DNA of 64,000 nucleotides from Ferdinandcohnia sp036965045 (lineage in GTDB: Bacteria; Bacillota; Bacilli; Bacillales; Bacillaceae_L). Below are positions 49,587-58,182 of this stretch, in pieces; the stretch's first letter is position 1; each line of letters opens with the position of its first letter. The translations under genes and the position numbers were made by a program. The notes under the pieces are model-generated. The model saw only the letters and a program-made list of their open reading frames with translations. It had not been told where the DNA came from and did no database searches. The stretch lies in contig NZ_JBALOV010000028.1 of the NCBI RefSeq assembly GCF_036965045.1, positions 14,638 to 78,637 of the forward strand, written 5' to 3'.

Positions 49587-50516
49587 GTGAATTTACCTAA
49601 GCAAGTCACGATTATTGAAGTCGGGCCAAGGGATGGGCTACAAAACGAAAAAAGCATAATCCCAACAGAGGCAAAAATTGATTTTATAAAAAAGTTAAAA
49701 ATGGCGGGCATTCAAGAAATGGAGCTTACTTCATTTGTTTCACCAAAATGGGTTCCACAGATGAAGGATGCTGAAGAAATCATTACATCCTGTTTAGATG
49801 GCACTCGAAATATTGTGTTGGCTCCAAATCAGAAAGGGATTGAAAGGCTGTACGGCACAAATTGTAAAGCGGTTGCTGTTTTTGTTGGGGTCAGTGAAAG
49901 CTTTAATAAAAAAAATATCAATAAAACAACCTCTGAAAGTATGGAGGAACTTAAACCTCTTATTGGGGAAATAAAAGAAAAGGGATATTTTGTACGTGCA
50001 TGTATTTCCACCTCCTTCTACTGTCCATATGAAGGTAAAATAGATGAAGAGGATGTGCTCCGTCTGTGCTCAACATTTGTTCAGTATGGTGTTGATGAAT
50101 TGAGTGTTGCCGATACGATTGGAAAAGCCAATCCAAAAGAAGTTTTCTCGCTTTTTTCCATCTTAAAAAAAGAATTGCCACACACAATGTTGACGGCCCA
50201 TTTTCATGACACTCGTGGCATGGCACTTGCAAATGTATTTGCTGCTCTCCAGGCTGGAATTGACCGTTTTGATACCTCTGCTGGCGGCTTAGGTGGATGC
50301 CCGTTTGCACCTGGTGCGACTGGTAATGTTGCTACTGAGGATGTTGTGTATATGATTGAGAAAATGGGGATTTCAACAGGTCTCGATCTTTCAAAGCTTG
50401 TAGAAGCTGTGGATGTCATAAAACCTCACCTCAGCCATCCTATTGAAAGTAAATTTTATCGTCTGCAACGGCAAAATAAGAATATTTTGACTGAAAACTC
50501 CACATCCTATCCATGA
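49587..50516 (+). CDS. hydroxymethylglutaryl-CoA lyase
   Basis: A 309-residue TIM-barrel lyase that splits HMG-CoA into acetoacetate and acetyl-CoA, the last step of leucine catabolism. Motifs: VGPRDGLQNE, SVADTIGKANP, HFHDTRGMALANV and GLGGCPFAPGATGN (active Cys). The GTG at 49587 is chosen as GGAGG lies 7 bases upstream. It is divergent from the thiolase-sco operon and supplies its substrate, acetoacetate. Confidence 0.9.
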   Translation: MNLPKQVTIIEVGPRDGLQNEKSIIPTEAKIDFIKKLKMAGIQEMELTSFVSPKWVPQMKDAEEIITSCLDGTRNIVLAPNQKGIERLYGTNCKAVAVFVGVSESFNKKNINKTTSESMEELKPLIGEIKEKGYFVRACISTSFYCPYEGKIDEEDVLRLCSTFVQYGVDELSVADTIGKANPKEVFSLFSILKKELPHTMLTAHFHDTRGMALANVFAALQAGIDRFDTSAGGLGGCPFAPGATGNVATEDVVYMIEKMGISTGLDLSKLVEAVDVIKPHLSHPIESKFYRLQRQNKNILTENSTSYP

Positions 50517-50541
50517 TTTTAAGGAAATGGAGTTGTTATCA

Positions 50542-50670
50542 TTGGCAAAACGTGATAAAGGTCGTGCTCAAAAAGGGAAACCTAATGCAGATACGACTAA
50601 CAATACAATGGCTGCCGAAGAGATGGAAAAAGCCATTCACCCTACTAACCGCCAAAATTCAGAGCAGTAA
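50542..50670 (+). CDS. small hydrophilic protein
   Basis: A 42-residue frame with a TTG start and GGAG 9 bases upstream: MAKRDKGRAQKGKPNADTTN then EEMEKAIHPTNRQNSEQ. The highly polar, unordered composition is like small spore or stress proteins, but I do not recognise the family. A strong terminator follows. Confidence 0.55.
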   Translation: MAKRDKGRAQKGKPNADTTNNTMAAEEMEKAIHPTNRQNSEQ

Positions 50671-50676
50671 GTAAGA

Positions 50677-50709
50677 AACCGTGCCATATATGGTACGGTT
50701 TTTCTTTTT
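50677..50709 (+). terminator. intrinsic terminator
   Basis: AAACCGTGCCATA and TATGGTACGGTTT form a hairpin with one mismatch, followed by TTTCTTTTT. Confidence 0.85.
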
Positions 50710-50766
50710 GGCGCAAAATGGTAAAATTGAAGTACATTTGATGCATTTTTCGAAGGAGCGTTTTTC

Positions 50767-51684
50767 ATGAAAAGAATGAAAAAGATATTGATATTCCTCG
50801 GCATTCTCATCGGCTATATAACCACAATTGGGATGATTTTTACAAATATTGTCATGTTTATGAAGAAGAAAACCGATGAAGAAATTCTTGAACGTGAAAC
50901 TAAGGAAGGACGTCTTACTTTAGATGAAGTTGAGTCTCTAAAAAAAGAGGATGTATTCATTCAATCTAAATTTGGATACACAATTAAAGGCTGGCTTGTA
51001 AAAGAATCGGATAAAAACCAATTTATTGTCATTTCTCATGGTGTGACACAAAATAAACTAAATTCGATTAAATACATGAAGCTTTTCTTGGAGCGTGGTT
51101 GGAATGTCCTTTTATATGATCATCGCCGCCATGGAGAAACCGGTGGAAAGACAACAAGCTATGGGCACTATGAAAAATTCGATCTTGAATCGGTCGTTTC
51201 CTGGTTGAAAGAAAGATTCGGGGATGACAGTACGATTGGTATTCACGGGGAATCGATGGGTGCTGTGACGACGCTGCTATACGCTGGAATGATTGAAGAC
51301 GGCGCTAATTTCTATATTGTAGATTGCCCGTTTTCTGATTTTGAAGCTCAGCTGAAATATCTATTAAAGGTTGATTACAAAATACCTGCACCACTTGTTC
51401 TTCCTTTTGCCAATGTATTTTTAAAGCTTCGGGATGGATATAGTATCAAGGATGTTTCCCCTGTTTCCGTCATTCAAAATATCAAGAATCCCGTTTTATT
51501 TATCCATAGTGCAAAAGATGATTATATCTTGCCGGAAATGACAATGGAGCTATATAAAATGAAGGATGGTCCAAAGCAGATGCTGATTGCCGAAAAAGGC
51601 AAACATGCCTATTCCTTTGCTGATAACAAGGAAGCCTACGAAAAAGTAATTGATGATTTATTAGACAAATATGTAAGGGACTAA
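50767..51684 (+). CDS. yqkD: alpha/beta hydrolase YqkD
   Basis: A 305-residue protein with an N-terminal membrane anchor (ILIFLGILIGYITTIGMIF) and a hydrolase domain. The nucleophile elbow is GIHGESMGA, the oxyanion strand FIVISHGVTQN, the acid in FIHSAKDDYI and the His in EKGKHAYSF. The substrate is unknown. It has the length of B. subtilis YqkD and lies next to yqkC/yqkB. Confidence 0.85.
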   Translation: MKRMKKILIFLGILIGYITTIGMIFTNIVMFMKKKTDEEILERETKEGRLTLDEVESLKKEDVFIQSKFGYTIKGWLVKESDKNQFIVISHGVTQNKLNSIKYMKLFLERGWNVLLYDHRRHGETGGKTTSYGHYEKFDLESVVSWLKERFGDDSTIGIHGESMGAVTTLLYAGMIEDGANFYIVDCPFSDFEAQLKYLLKVDYKIPAPLVLPFANVFLKLRDGYSIKDVSPVSVIQNIKNPVLFIHSAKDDYILPEMTMELYKMKDGPKQMLIAEKGKHAYSFADNKEAYEKVIDDLLDKYVRD

Positions 51685-51702
51685 ATATTTTTAGTCCCTT
51701 AC
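51673..51702. terminator. hairpin between convergent yqkD and yqkC
   Basis: GTAAGGGACTAA and TTAGTCCCTTAC form a 12-bp stem that overlaps both stop codons. T tracts are absent, so termination may be weak. Confidence 0.55.
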
Positions 51703-51941
51703 CCAAGTACATCTGTAATTTCTGTTAAGTTCTCATCTATCCAGGTTAATGCAAGTTCAATCGTTTCAAATTCCTGCACTTCAAACGTCACTTCATCCTG
51801 TAGCAACCATACATCTTTCTGGTCATGGCTAACCCCTGCAATAGACCAGTGCAAAAGGCTATAAGGATGGTTGTCATGTAAAAAAGAAACCCATGTTTTA
51901 TCTTCGGCTATATTTCGGATTGTTTTAAGCTTGGAACTCAT
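51699..51941 (-). CDS. yqkC: YqkC family protein
   Basis: About 80 residues; three in-frame starts lie close together and I choose the ATG at 51939-51941. The text SKLKTIRNIAEDKTWVSFLH and a WSIAGVSHDQKDVW segment fit the YqkC family. It overlaps the end of yqkB. Function unknown. Confidence 0.75.
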   Translation of the reverse strand: MSSKLKTIRNIAEDKTWVSFLHDNHPYSLLHWSIAGVSHDQKDVWLLQDEVTFEVQEFETIELALTWIDENLTEITDVLG

Positions 51942-52269
51942 GTACATCACTCACTTCTACTAACCTTAAACGTGGATTTAAAATTTGATTTGGACTCTTT
52001 AACATATAGCAATTTGCCTGTTCAATAAAATCCACTGTCATATTTTCATCTAAGAATACCATTTTAGATTTTTCTACTAATAAGGGCTTATAATTTGTTT
52101 CGAGGGTTAAGTCATCCTCGTCCCCAGAGTCTACCAGCCATAATGCCGTAACCCCGCTCATCACACAGCCACAACCTTCTGTTTCATACTTTAGTTTTAA
52201 ATTTTTCTCTTTATTTTTAATTTGCGTATTTAGTTTTTCAATCGCACGTTCTGTAAATGTAACGTTCAT
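51925..52269 (-). CDS. yqkB: HesB-like iron-sulfur fold protein YqkB
   Basis: A 114-residue protein of the HesB/IscA-like fold, starting MNVTFTERAIEKLNTQI. The centre TEGCGCVMSGVTALWLV has two cysteines, but the usual three-Cys pattern of IscA is incomplete. In B. subtilis it neighbours yqkC, as here. Possibly a cluster-binding or regulatory protein. Confidence 0.8.
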   Translation of the reverse strand: MNVTFTERAIEKLNTQIKNKEKNLKLKYETEGCGCVMSGVTALWLVDSGDEDDLTLETNYKPLLVEKSKMVFLDENMTVDFIEQANCYMLKSPNQILNPRLRLVEVSDVHEFQA

Positions 52270-52421
52270 GTCGTTCTCCTCTTTCTATTATTGTATGATT
52301 ATTTTAACATATTTCGTTCCCTTCCACATATCATTACACTGACTCTCATCTTCACAAATAGTTGAGTTTTGGTAATGATTACCTTATTATCAATATAATA
52401 TGATCATGTAAGGGGGTACTC

Positions 52422-52628
52422 ATGATGTCAAAGGTTACCATTAAGGTAAACGATAATGGTTCTTTACGCATTACAGGCGAAGTTGATCTGGTTGACGCTG
52501 AAGGGAATAAGTTTCCAACGAAACAAACCTTTTCCTTATGCAGATGCGGCAGATCCAATAATAAACCTTTTTGCGACGGTTCCCATAAAGGCCACTTCGA
52601 ATCAGTCGTACGCGCTCCAAAAGAATAA
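52422..52628 (+). CDS. CDGSH iron-sulfur domain protein
   Basis: A 68-residue protein whose C-terminal half is CRCGRSNNKPFCDGSHKGHF, the C-x-C-x(8)-C-x(3)-H pattern that binds a labile [2Fe-2S] cluster. GGGGG precedes the two possible ATGs (52422, 52425). The N-terminal part is a beta sandwich. A role in redox or iron handling is inferred. Terminator follows. Confidence 0.88.
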   Translation: MMSKVTIKVNDNGSLRITGEVDLVDAEGNKFPTKQTFSLCRCGRSNNKPFCDGSHKGHFESVVRAPKE

Positions 52629-52639
52629 CCGTTTTTGTA

Positions 52640-52668
52640 CCGGATGCTCAAGTAGCATTCGGTTTTTT
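52640..52668 (+). terminator. intrinsic terminator
   Basis: CCGGATGCT and AGCATTCGG form a 9-bp stem with one G-T pair, followed by six T. Confidence 0.85.
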
Positions 52669-52729
52669 CGTTAGGATGAGTACCAATTATGATACAATAC
52701 GGGTAAAAGCCTATCATGGAGGACGAAAT

Positions 52730-54520
52730 ATGCCTGATTGGTCGTATCATATCCTTTTTAAACCTATTTTATCTCGTCTATCTCCCTATCAATCCCGGGA
52801 ATTTATCCATAGAGGAATGAATCTAATCGCCACCCTTCCAGGAGGACACCGTCTTATTCATTTCCTTGGTAGGGAGGAATCTTCTGAACTTGTAAAAAAA
52901 GAAATACATGGTGTATCTTATCCAAATCCAATTGGATTATCTGGAAAAATTGATCCACTATTAACTGGGTCAAACGCTTTTTCCAATCTTGGATTTGGTT
53001 TTATCGAAATTGGTCCAGTGACAAAGGAGCCAACAAAGGACCCATCTCTTCCATTTGTAGATTGGCAAAAACAGCAAATTGATTTTTCCTCAAACTATGA
53101 ATCAATCGGAATCGACAAAACGGTCCAAAGGCTTAAAAAGAAGAAGCCAAAACAGCCTGTCTGGGCTAGATTAGCTGGGACGATTGATGAACAACAGGAT
53201 TTGATTACGAAATTGGAGCCATATGTTGCTGCATTTGTCACGTCCTCTCCGAATCTTCATAGTACAACTGATCGACCTATTTATCTATCAGTTCCAGTTG
53301 GAGACGTAAAAACTCTAGCTCTTGATCTGATTCAGTCTACTTGTTCTGGTGTCGTAATTGATGAACTAGAGGATAGGCCAAACGACTATTTACGTGAATT
53401 ACTAAATTCGATTCATTATTTAAGAGAAAACGGGTTCACTCTTCCCATCATAACGGTCGGTGGTATTTATGAACCAGTCGACGCCCTTGCACTTTTGGGT
53501 GCAGGTGCAGACCTTGTTCTTCTTTCAGAAGGCTATGTTTTTTCTGGACCTGGCCTTACAAAAAGAATTACAGAAGCTCTTTTGCAGCAACTTCAAGTAA
53601 ATCCACCGCTACATCCAGCGTGGATTTGGTATTGGTTATTTGGTTTGTCCATTGTTATTGGTGGATTAATTGCGACCCTCTTTAGCTTGACAACCATTAT
53701 TCTTCCTTATGATGAGCATTTTCTTGGCATGCAAAGGGAAGAAATCCTTTTGTTTAATGAACGGATTCTTTATTTTATGGCCCATGATCGGATGACACTT
53801 GCTGGAACTATGATTTCTGGCGGCATCGTTTATATGGCATTGGCTCGTTTTGGAGTGCGTAACCAGATTCTTTGGACTAAGCAGGCCATTGATTTTGCAG
53901 CCATTCTTGGATTTTTAGGGATACTCTTATTTATTGGTTACGGCTATTTTGATTGGCTTCATCTAGTTTTTTGGCTCATTTTACTCCCAATCTTTATAAC
54001 TGGTTTTATAAAAACGAGACATCTGAGAGGGACGCCAACATCGCTTAATGCTCGTAATCATCAGGTTTGGAAACAAAGTTTAGTCGGGCAATTATCCTTT
54101 ATCTTCCTTGGATTTTCATTTGTTTTGGGCGGTATTGTCATCTCATTTATAGGGATTACCAATGTATTTGTGCCCTCTGATATCCTCTATATTTGTATGC
54201 CGCCTGAAATGTTGGATTTGTTTAATGATAAATTAATTTCAGTCATTGCTCATGACCGCGCTGGTTTTGGAAGTGCCCTGCTTAGTGTTGGATTGTTAGT
54301 GTTAACTATCTCTCTTTGGGGTTTTCAGCAGGGAAATAAATGGGTTTGGTGGACGTTGCTTATAGGAGGAATTCCCGCTTTTTTGGCGGGAATATGGATT
54401 CATTTCGCAATCGGATATACAACCTTTATTCATCTGCTACCCGCTTATTTTGCGCTTTGTTTATTTTTCATTGGACTTATTTTGACGTACCGATTTTTTC
54501 ATATGGGGAAAGATACGTAA
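52730..54520 (+). CDS. degenerate dihydroorotate-dehydrogenase-like domain fused to duplicated membrane domain
   Basis: The ATG at 52730 has GGAGG 7 bases upstream; the product has 596 residues. Residues 1-295 follow class 2 dihydroorotate dehydrogenase (SPYQSREFIHRG, GLSGKID, GFGFIEIGPVT, SSPNLHSTTDRP, TVGGI, GADLVLLSEGYVFSGPGL), but the usual FDK lysine is replaced in GLSGKIDP and the PVWVK-type lysine after the SPN loop is missing. Residues 300-595 form about eight membrane helices in two similar halves, each with LFN...AHDR (FMAHDRMTLAG and VIAHDRAGFGS). I know no function for such a fusion. Confidence 0.75.
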   Translation: MPDWSYHILFKPILSRLSPYQSREFIHRGMNLIATLPGGHRLIHFLGREESSELVKKEIHGVSYPNPIGLSGKIDPLLTGSNAFSNLGFGFIEIGPVTKEPTKDPSLPFVDWQKQQIDFSSNYESIGIDKTVQRLKKKKPKQPVWARLAGTIDEQQDLITKLEPYVAAFVTSSPNLHSTTDRPIYLSVPVGDVKTLALDLIQSTCSGVVIDELEDRPNDYLRELLNSIHYLRENGFTLPIITVGGIYEPVDALALLGAGADLVLLSEGYVFSGPGLTKRITEALLQQLQVNPPLHPAWIWYWLFGLSIVIGGLIATLFSLTTIILPYDEHFLGMQREEILLFNERILYFMAHDRMTLAGTMISGGIVYMALARFGVRNQILWTKQAIDFAAILGFLGILLFIGYGYFDWLHLVFWLILLPIFITGFIKTRHLRGTPTSLNARNHQVWKQSLVGQLSFIFLGFSFVLGGIVISFIGITNVFVPSDILYICMPPEMLDLFNDKLISVIAHDRAGFGSALLSVGLLVLTISLWGFQQGNKWVWWTLLIGGIPAFLAGIWIHFAIGYTTFIHLLPAYFALCLFFIGLILTYRFFHMGKDT

Positions 54521-54543
54521 AAAGGAGCCCTGTTGGCTCCTTT
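54521..54543. terminator. bidirectional terminator
   Basis: AAAGGAGCC and GGCTCCTTT form a 9-bp stem with a 5-base loop between the convergent fusion gene and the acetyltransferase gene. Confidence 0.8.
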
Positions 54544-54544
54544 C

Positions 54545-55093
54545 TTAGTTTTCTTGATTCCAATCCTTCGCAAGCATGCCGTATATAACATGGTCAACAT
54601 AGTGATCATAGAGCCACTCGCTTTGCCGAATCTCTCCTTCTTTTACAAAGCCTAATCGCTCTGGTATTGATCTGCTTTTATGATTATTGACCGCTGCGCG
54701 AATCTCAACTCGATTTAGTTTTAACTCGTTAAAAGCATAATCGGTTAATGCCTCTGCTACCCTTGTCATAATTCCTTTTCCTTGGTATTGCTGACCAAGC
54801 CAGTAGCCAATATAGGTTATTTTATTACTCCAATCGATTGAGTTAAAGCTTGCGACACCCACGATTTCGTTTTTATAGACAATAACGGTATGCAGTCCTT
54901 TATTGTCAACATAGCTTTTCCTGCAGGATTCCATATATGCTTTTGTATCCTCTACCTTTGTTGTCATATCAAGCCATGGTAGCCATTCTCTTAAGTATGC
55001 TCTTGACTGATCTGTTAATTCAAAGATTCGCTCGGCATCGCTTAACTCGATTAATTTCAAGGACAGTTCCTCGTCAATTTGGTATACGAACAT
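54545..55093 (-). CDS. GNAT acetyltransferase (RimJ/RimL type)
   Basis: The start at 55091-55093 (AGAAGG upstream) gives 182 residues. The family pattern is visible: ITYIGYWLGQQYQGKGIMTR (acetyl-CoA loop QxxGxG), LNRVEIRAAVNNHKSRSIPE and LGFVKEGEIRQ. Likely a protein N-terminal or small-molecule acetyltransferase; substrate unknown. Confidence 0.85.
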   Translation of the reverse strand: MFVYQIDEELSLKLIELSDAERIFELTDQSRAYLREWLPWLDMTTKVEDTKAYMESCRKSYVDNKGLHTVIVYKNEIVGVASFNSIDWSNKITYIGYWLGQQYQGKGIMTRVAEALTDYAFNELKLNRVEIRAAVNNHKSRSIPERLGFVKEGEIRQSEWLYDHYVDHVIYGMLAKDWNQEN

Positions 55094-55182
55094 AGAACCT
55101 TCTCCCTCCATTTTTGTATCCTACTATTCTTCTATTCCCACTCATTAAATTCCTTCAAATAGAATGCAAGCATATGTAAAAC

Positions 55183-56232
55183 TTATTTCAATATTTTACT
55201 TATTAATTCCCGATTCCTTTGATGAAACATTTCATTATGGGATGAAACCATTGCTGTTTCATTCGCACTTGGTTCAATAAACCTCTTTGCTTTGTTTACT
55301 GCATTTGCAGCGTCTTGAAATGCACCTGCAATTAAGTTTACTTTACCGTCATACTTTATAATATCCCCGGCTGCAAAGAGACCTTCTATAGACGTCTCAC
55401 ATTGAGCATTTCCGGCTATATAAAAATTCTCTAGCATTTCAATTTCCAGTTCACTATTTTGCAGTAATGATGTATCTTGTTCAAAACCATGGTTTATCAC
55501 GACTTCATCAACTGATAAATAGAAGATTTCACCAGTCTCGTTGTTTGTTAATTCTACACTACTAATTTCATCGTGGTTATCAGTTGCAATGAGTTTTGTA
55601 AAAACTGTATTGAAATAGCATTCTACTGTACTATTTTCTAGATTTGTAATTTGAGCTTCATGTCCAGAAAAGTTCGGTTTGCGATGAATAATATATACTT
55701 TCTTCGCAACTTGCTCCAATTCGTTAGCCCAATCAATTGCTGTATTTCCACCACCAGATATAATAACGTTCTTATCTTTAAAATGCTTAATAGATTTGAC
55801 CGTGTAATGAAGATTTGAGATCTCAAACCGCTCCGCACCTTGAATATCTAACTTTTGGTGCTTTAAGATTCCACTCCCTACAGCAACTATCACTGTTTTA
55901 GAATAATGTTCCTTACCAGAAGCCGACTTTAGAACAAACAATCCATTTTCATTTCTGGCTATTGAAATGATTCGTTCATTAAGTACAACTGTCGGATTAA
56001 ATGTTAGACCTTGTTCCACTAACTGCTCGACCAATTTTGCACCAGGAAGTGGAGTTAATCCCCCTATGTCCCATATCAATTTTTCAGGATAAATATGTAT
56101 TTTTCCCCCTAGATAGGGTTGAAAGTCGATTATTTTTGTTTTCATTTCTCGTAATCCACTATAAAAAGCAGAATAAAGACCCGCAGGACCTCCACCAATA
56201 ATTGTCACATCGTAACATTCAAGGTTTAGCAT
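55183..56232 (-). CDS. ferredoxin-NADP reductase-like flavoprotein (thioredoxin reductase family)
   Basis: A 349-residue flavoprotein with FAD-binding GGGPAGLYSAFYSGL near the N-terminus, NADPH-binding ISGGGNTAIDWANEL near residue 160 and the second FAD motif GLFAAGDI. The CxxC of thioredoxin reductase is absent, as in the YumC/YcgT ferredoxin reductases. It is divergent from the Fe-siderophore ABC operon over a region with two Fur boxes, so it may release iron from siderophores by reduction. Confidence 0.85.
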   Translation of the reverse strand: MLNLECYDVTIIGGGPAGLYSAFYSGLREMKTKIIDFQPYLGGKIHIYPEKLIWDIGGLTPLPGAKLVEQLVEQGLTFNPTVVLNERIISIARNENGLFVLKSASGKEHYSKTVIVAVGSGILKHQKLDIQGAERFEISNLHYTVKSIKHFKDKNVIISGGGNTAIDWANELEQVAKKVYIIHRKPNFSGHEAQITNLENSTVECYFNTVFTKLIATDNHDEISSVELTNNETGEIFYLSVDEVVINHGFEQDTSLLQNSELEIEMLENFYIAGNAQCETSIEGLFAAGDIIKYDGKVNLIAGAFQDAANAVNKAKRFIEPSANETAMVSSHNEMFHQRNRELISKILK

Positions 56233-56297
56233 TCAAAACACTCCTCGTATATATTTCTATAAAATCCACAACAAATTATTTATTGCCAAAAACCTAG

Positions 56298-56358
56298 TTG
56301 ACAATGATTCTCAATAGAATTATAGTATCATTATAGCTTTAAATGATAACGATTATCA
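56298..56358. promoter_or_regulatory. promoter with two Fur boxes
   Basis: TTGACA (56298-56303) and TATAGT (56321-56326) are 17 bases apart and point to the ABC operon. Fur box 1, TGACAATGATTCTCA (56299-56313), overlaps the -35; Fur box 2, TGATAACGATTATCA (56344-56358), matches the TGATAATnATTATCA consensus in all but one base and lies near the start point. The divergent reductase gene may share control. Confidence 0.85.
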
Positions 56359-56395
56359 ATATCATTTTTGAAAATCTTTCGACTGGAGGAATATC

Positions 56396-57238
56396 ATGGT
56401 TCGTCTTTTTACAAAGGATCTACATATTGGCTATGGCGACCGGGTAATCGTTAAGGATTTAAGTATTGAAATTCCTGACCAAAAGATTACAACGATTATT
56501 GGATCAAATGGTTGTGGAAAATCTACTCTGTTGAAAGCGATGACACGTGTAATCCCGCATCAATCTGGTTCAATTATTTTGGATGGAGAAAGCATCTCAA
56601 AAGAAAATACCAAAAAACTTGCAAAAAAATTGGCTATACTCCCTCAAAACCCTGAAAGTACTAGTGGCTTGACAGTAGGAGAAATCGTTTCCTACGGACG
56701 GTTCCCCTATCAAAAAGGATTTGGTCGTCTAACAAGTAAGGACATCGAAATAATAAACTGGGCACTCGACGTTACGGGTACGTCGTTTTTTAAATATCAC
56801 CCTGTCGATGCACTCTCCGGCGGACAACGCCAACGTGTATGGATTGCAATGGCATTAGCACAAGAGACTGAGATGATTTTTCTAGATGAACCTACAACCT
56901 ACCTTGATATGGCGCATCAACTTGAGATATTAGAACTCTTACAAAAGCTTAACAAAGAACAGAAGCGGACAATTGTCATGGTTCTGCATGATTTAAATCA
57001 TGCCGCACGTTTTGCTGATTACATAATTGCCCTCAAGCATGGTCAAATCGTAAAGGCTGGTACTTCTGAAGAAGTAATTACGAACGAGGTCCTACGAGAA
57101 GTATTTCATATTGATGCTCTCATAGGGAAAGATCCTCGAACAAGCAAGCCTATGTGTCTAACTTATCATTTATTAAAAGGAGAAATATCAAATGAAGAAA
57201 CTATCAATTCCCTTTCTACTAATAATCTTACTATTTAG
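56396..57238 (+). CDS. Fe-siderophore ABC transporter, ATP-binding subunit
   Basis: A 280-residue FecE-type ATPase. Walker A is GSNGCGKSTLL, Q loop ILPQNPE, signature LSGGQRQRVWIAMALAQ, Walker B MIFLDEPTTYLD and H loop MVLHDLNHA. First gene of the operon. Its last 47 bases overlap the binding-protein gene. The repertoire (one ATPase, one binding protein, two permeases) fits ferric citrate or siderophore import. Confidence 0.93.
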   Translation: MVRLFTKDLHIGYGDRVIVKDLSIEIPDQKITTIIGSNGCGKSTLLKAMTRVIPHQSGSIILDGESISKENTKKLAKKLAILPQNPESTSGLTVGEIVSYGRFPYQKGFGRLTSKDIEIINWALDVTGTSFFKYHPVDALSGGQRQRVWIAMALAQETEMIFLDEPTTYLDMAHQLEILELLQKLNKEQKRTIVMVLHDLNHAARFADYIIALKHGQIVKAGTSEEVITNEVLREVFHIDALIGKDPRTSKPMCLTYHLLKGEISNEETINSLSTNNLTI

Positions 57239-58109
57239 TTTAGCTGCTTGTGATGGTAGTGCTGGTGAATCAGCCGGTACATCAAAAGAAGGAACTTCTT
57301 CTGACACAATTACATATCAATCTGAGAATGGACCTGTAGAAGTGCCCGCAAATCCACAACGTGTGGTTGTACTTTCTACCTTTGCAGGAAATGTTCTTGC
57401 CCTAGACGTTCCAGTCGTAGGTGTCGATTCATGGTCTAAAGCAAATCCTCGATATAAATTAGACGGTGTCGAAGAAGTAACGGATGAAAACCTAGAGAAA
57501 ATCATTGAACTAGAGCCGGACTTAATTATCGGTCTCTCTACAATGAAAAACGTGGATAAATTAAAAGAAATTGCCCCTGTTGTTACGTTTACTTATGGAA
57601 AATTGGATTATCTATCTCAACAGTTAGAAATCGGTAAGTTATTAAACAAAGAAGCTGAAGCACAAAAATGGATTGATGACTTTAAAAAGCGTGCCCAAGA
57701 GGCCGGAGAAAAAATAAAAGCTAAGATTGGTGAAGATGCAACAGTTACAGTCATTGAAAATTTCAATAAGGAGCTTTATGTCTTTGGTGATAACTGGGCA
57801 CGCGGTACAGAGATTTTATATCAAGAAATGAAATTGAATATGCCAGAAAAGGTAAAAGAAATGGCACTGGAAGCAGGTTACTATTCATTATCTTTAGAGG
57901 TACTTCCAGAGTTTGTAGGAGACTATCTTATTGTGAGTAAAGTAGAAGATACTGAAACTTCCTTTATGGATTCAGAAACATATAAAAATATTCCTGCCGT
58001 TAAAAACAACCAAGCTTATGTTGCAAATGCAAAGGAGTTTTACTTTAATGATCCGATTACACTTGAATATCAACTAGAATTTTTCATTGAATCATTTCTT
58101 GGCAACTAA
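57192..58109 (+). CDS. Fe-siderophore ABC transporter, substrate-binding lipoprotein
   Basis: A 305-residue lipoprotein; the lipobox is FSLAAC with Cys20 after MKKLSIPFLLIILL. The mature part has the FecB/BtuF fold: NPQRVVVLSTFAGNVLALD, then LEPDLIIG. It overlaps the ATPase gene by 47 bases. The closest class by appearance is the iron-citrate type (YfmC-like), but the ligand cannot be told from the sequence. Confidence 0.9.
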   Translation: MKKLSIPFLLIILLFSLAACDGSAGESAGTSKEGTSSDTITYQSENGPVEVPANPQRVVVLSTFAGNVLALDVPVVGVDSWSKANPRYKLDGVEEVTDENLEKIIELEPDLIIGLSTMKNVDKLKEIAPVVTFTYGKLDYLSQQLEIGKLLNKEAEAQKWIDDFKKRAQEAGEKIKAKIGEDATVTVIENFNKELYVFGDNWARGTEILYQEMKLNMPEKVKEMALEAGYYSLSLEVLPEFVGDYLIVSKVEDTETSFMDSETYKNIPAVKNNQAYVANAKEFYFNDPITLEYQLEFFIESFLGN

Positions 58110-58131
58110 CATTTATATGGGGGGAGTTCTT

Positions 58132-58176
58132 ATGAGAAGAATTCCTCTTCTTTCATTCTGGAAAAGGAAAAGATGA
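58132..58176 (+). CDS. 14-codon frame between binding-protein and permease genes
   Basis: GGGGGAG lies 5 bases before an ATG that reads MRRIPLLSFWKRKR and then TGA. The next gene starts 7 bases after the stop and has only a distant ribosome binding site of its own. This tiny frame may couple permease translation, or it may be chance. Confidence 0.35.
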   Translation: MRRIPLLSFWKRKR

Positions 58177-58182
58177 GATTAT

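Noticed and set aside
51673..51702. 12-bp palindrome between yqkD and yqkC considered as an operator
   Set aside because: It overlaps both stop codons of convergent genes, where a transcript-end hairpin is the simpler reading.
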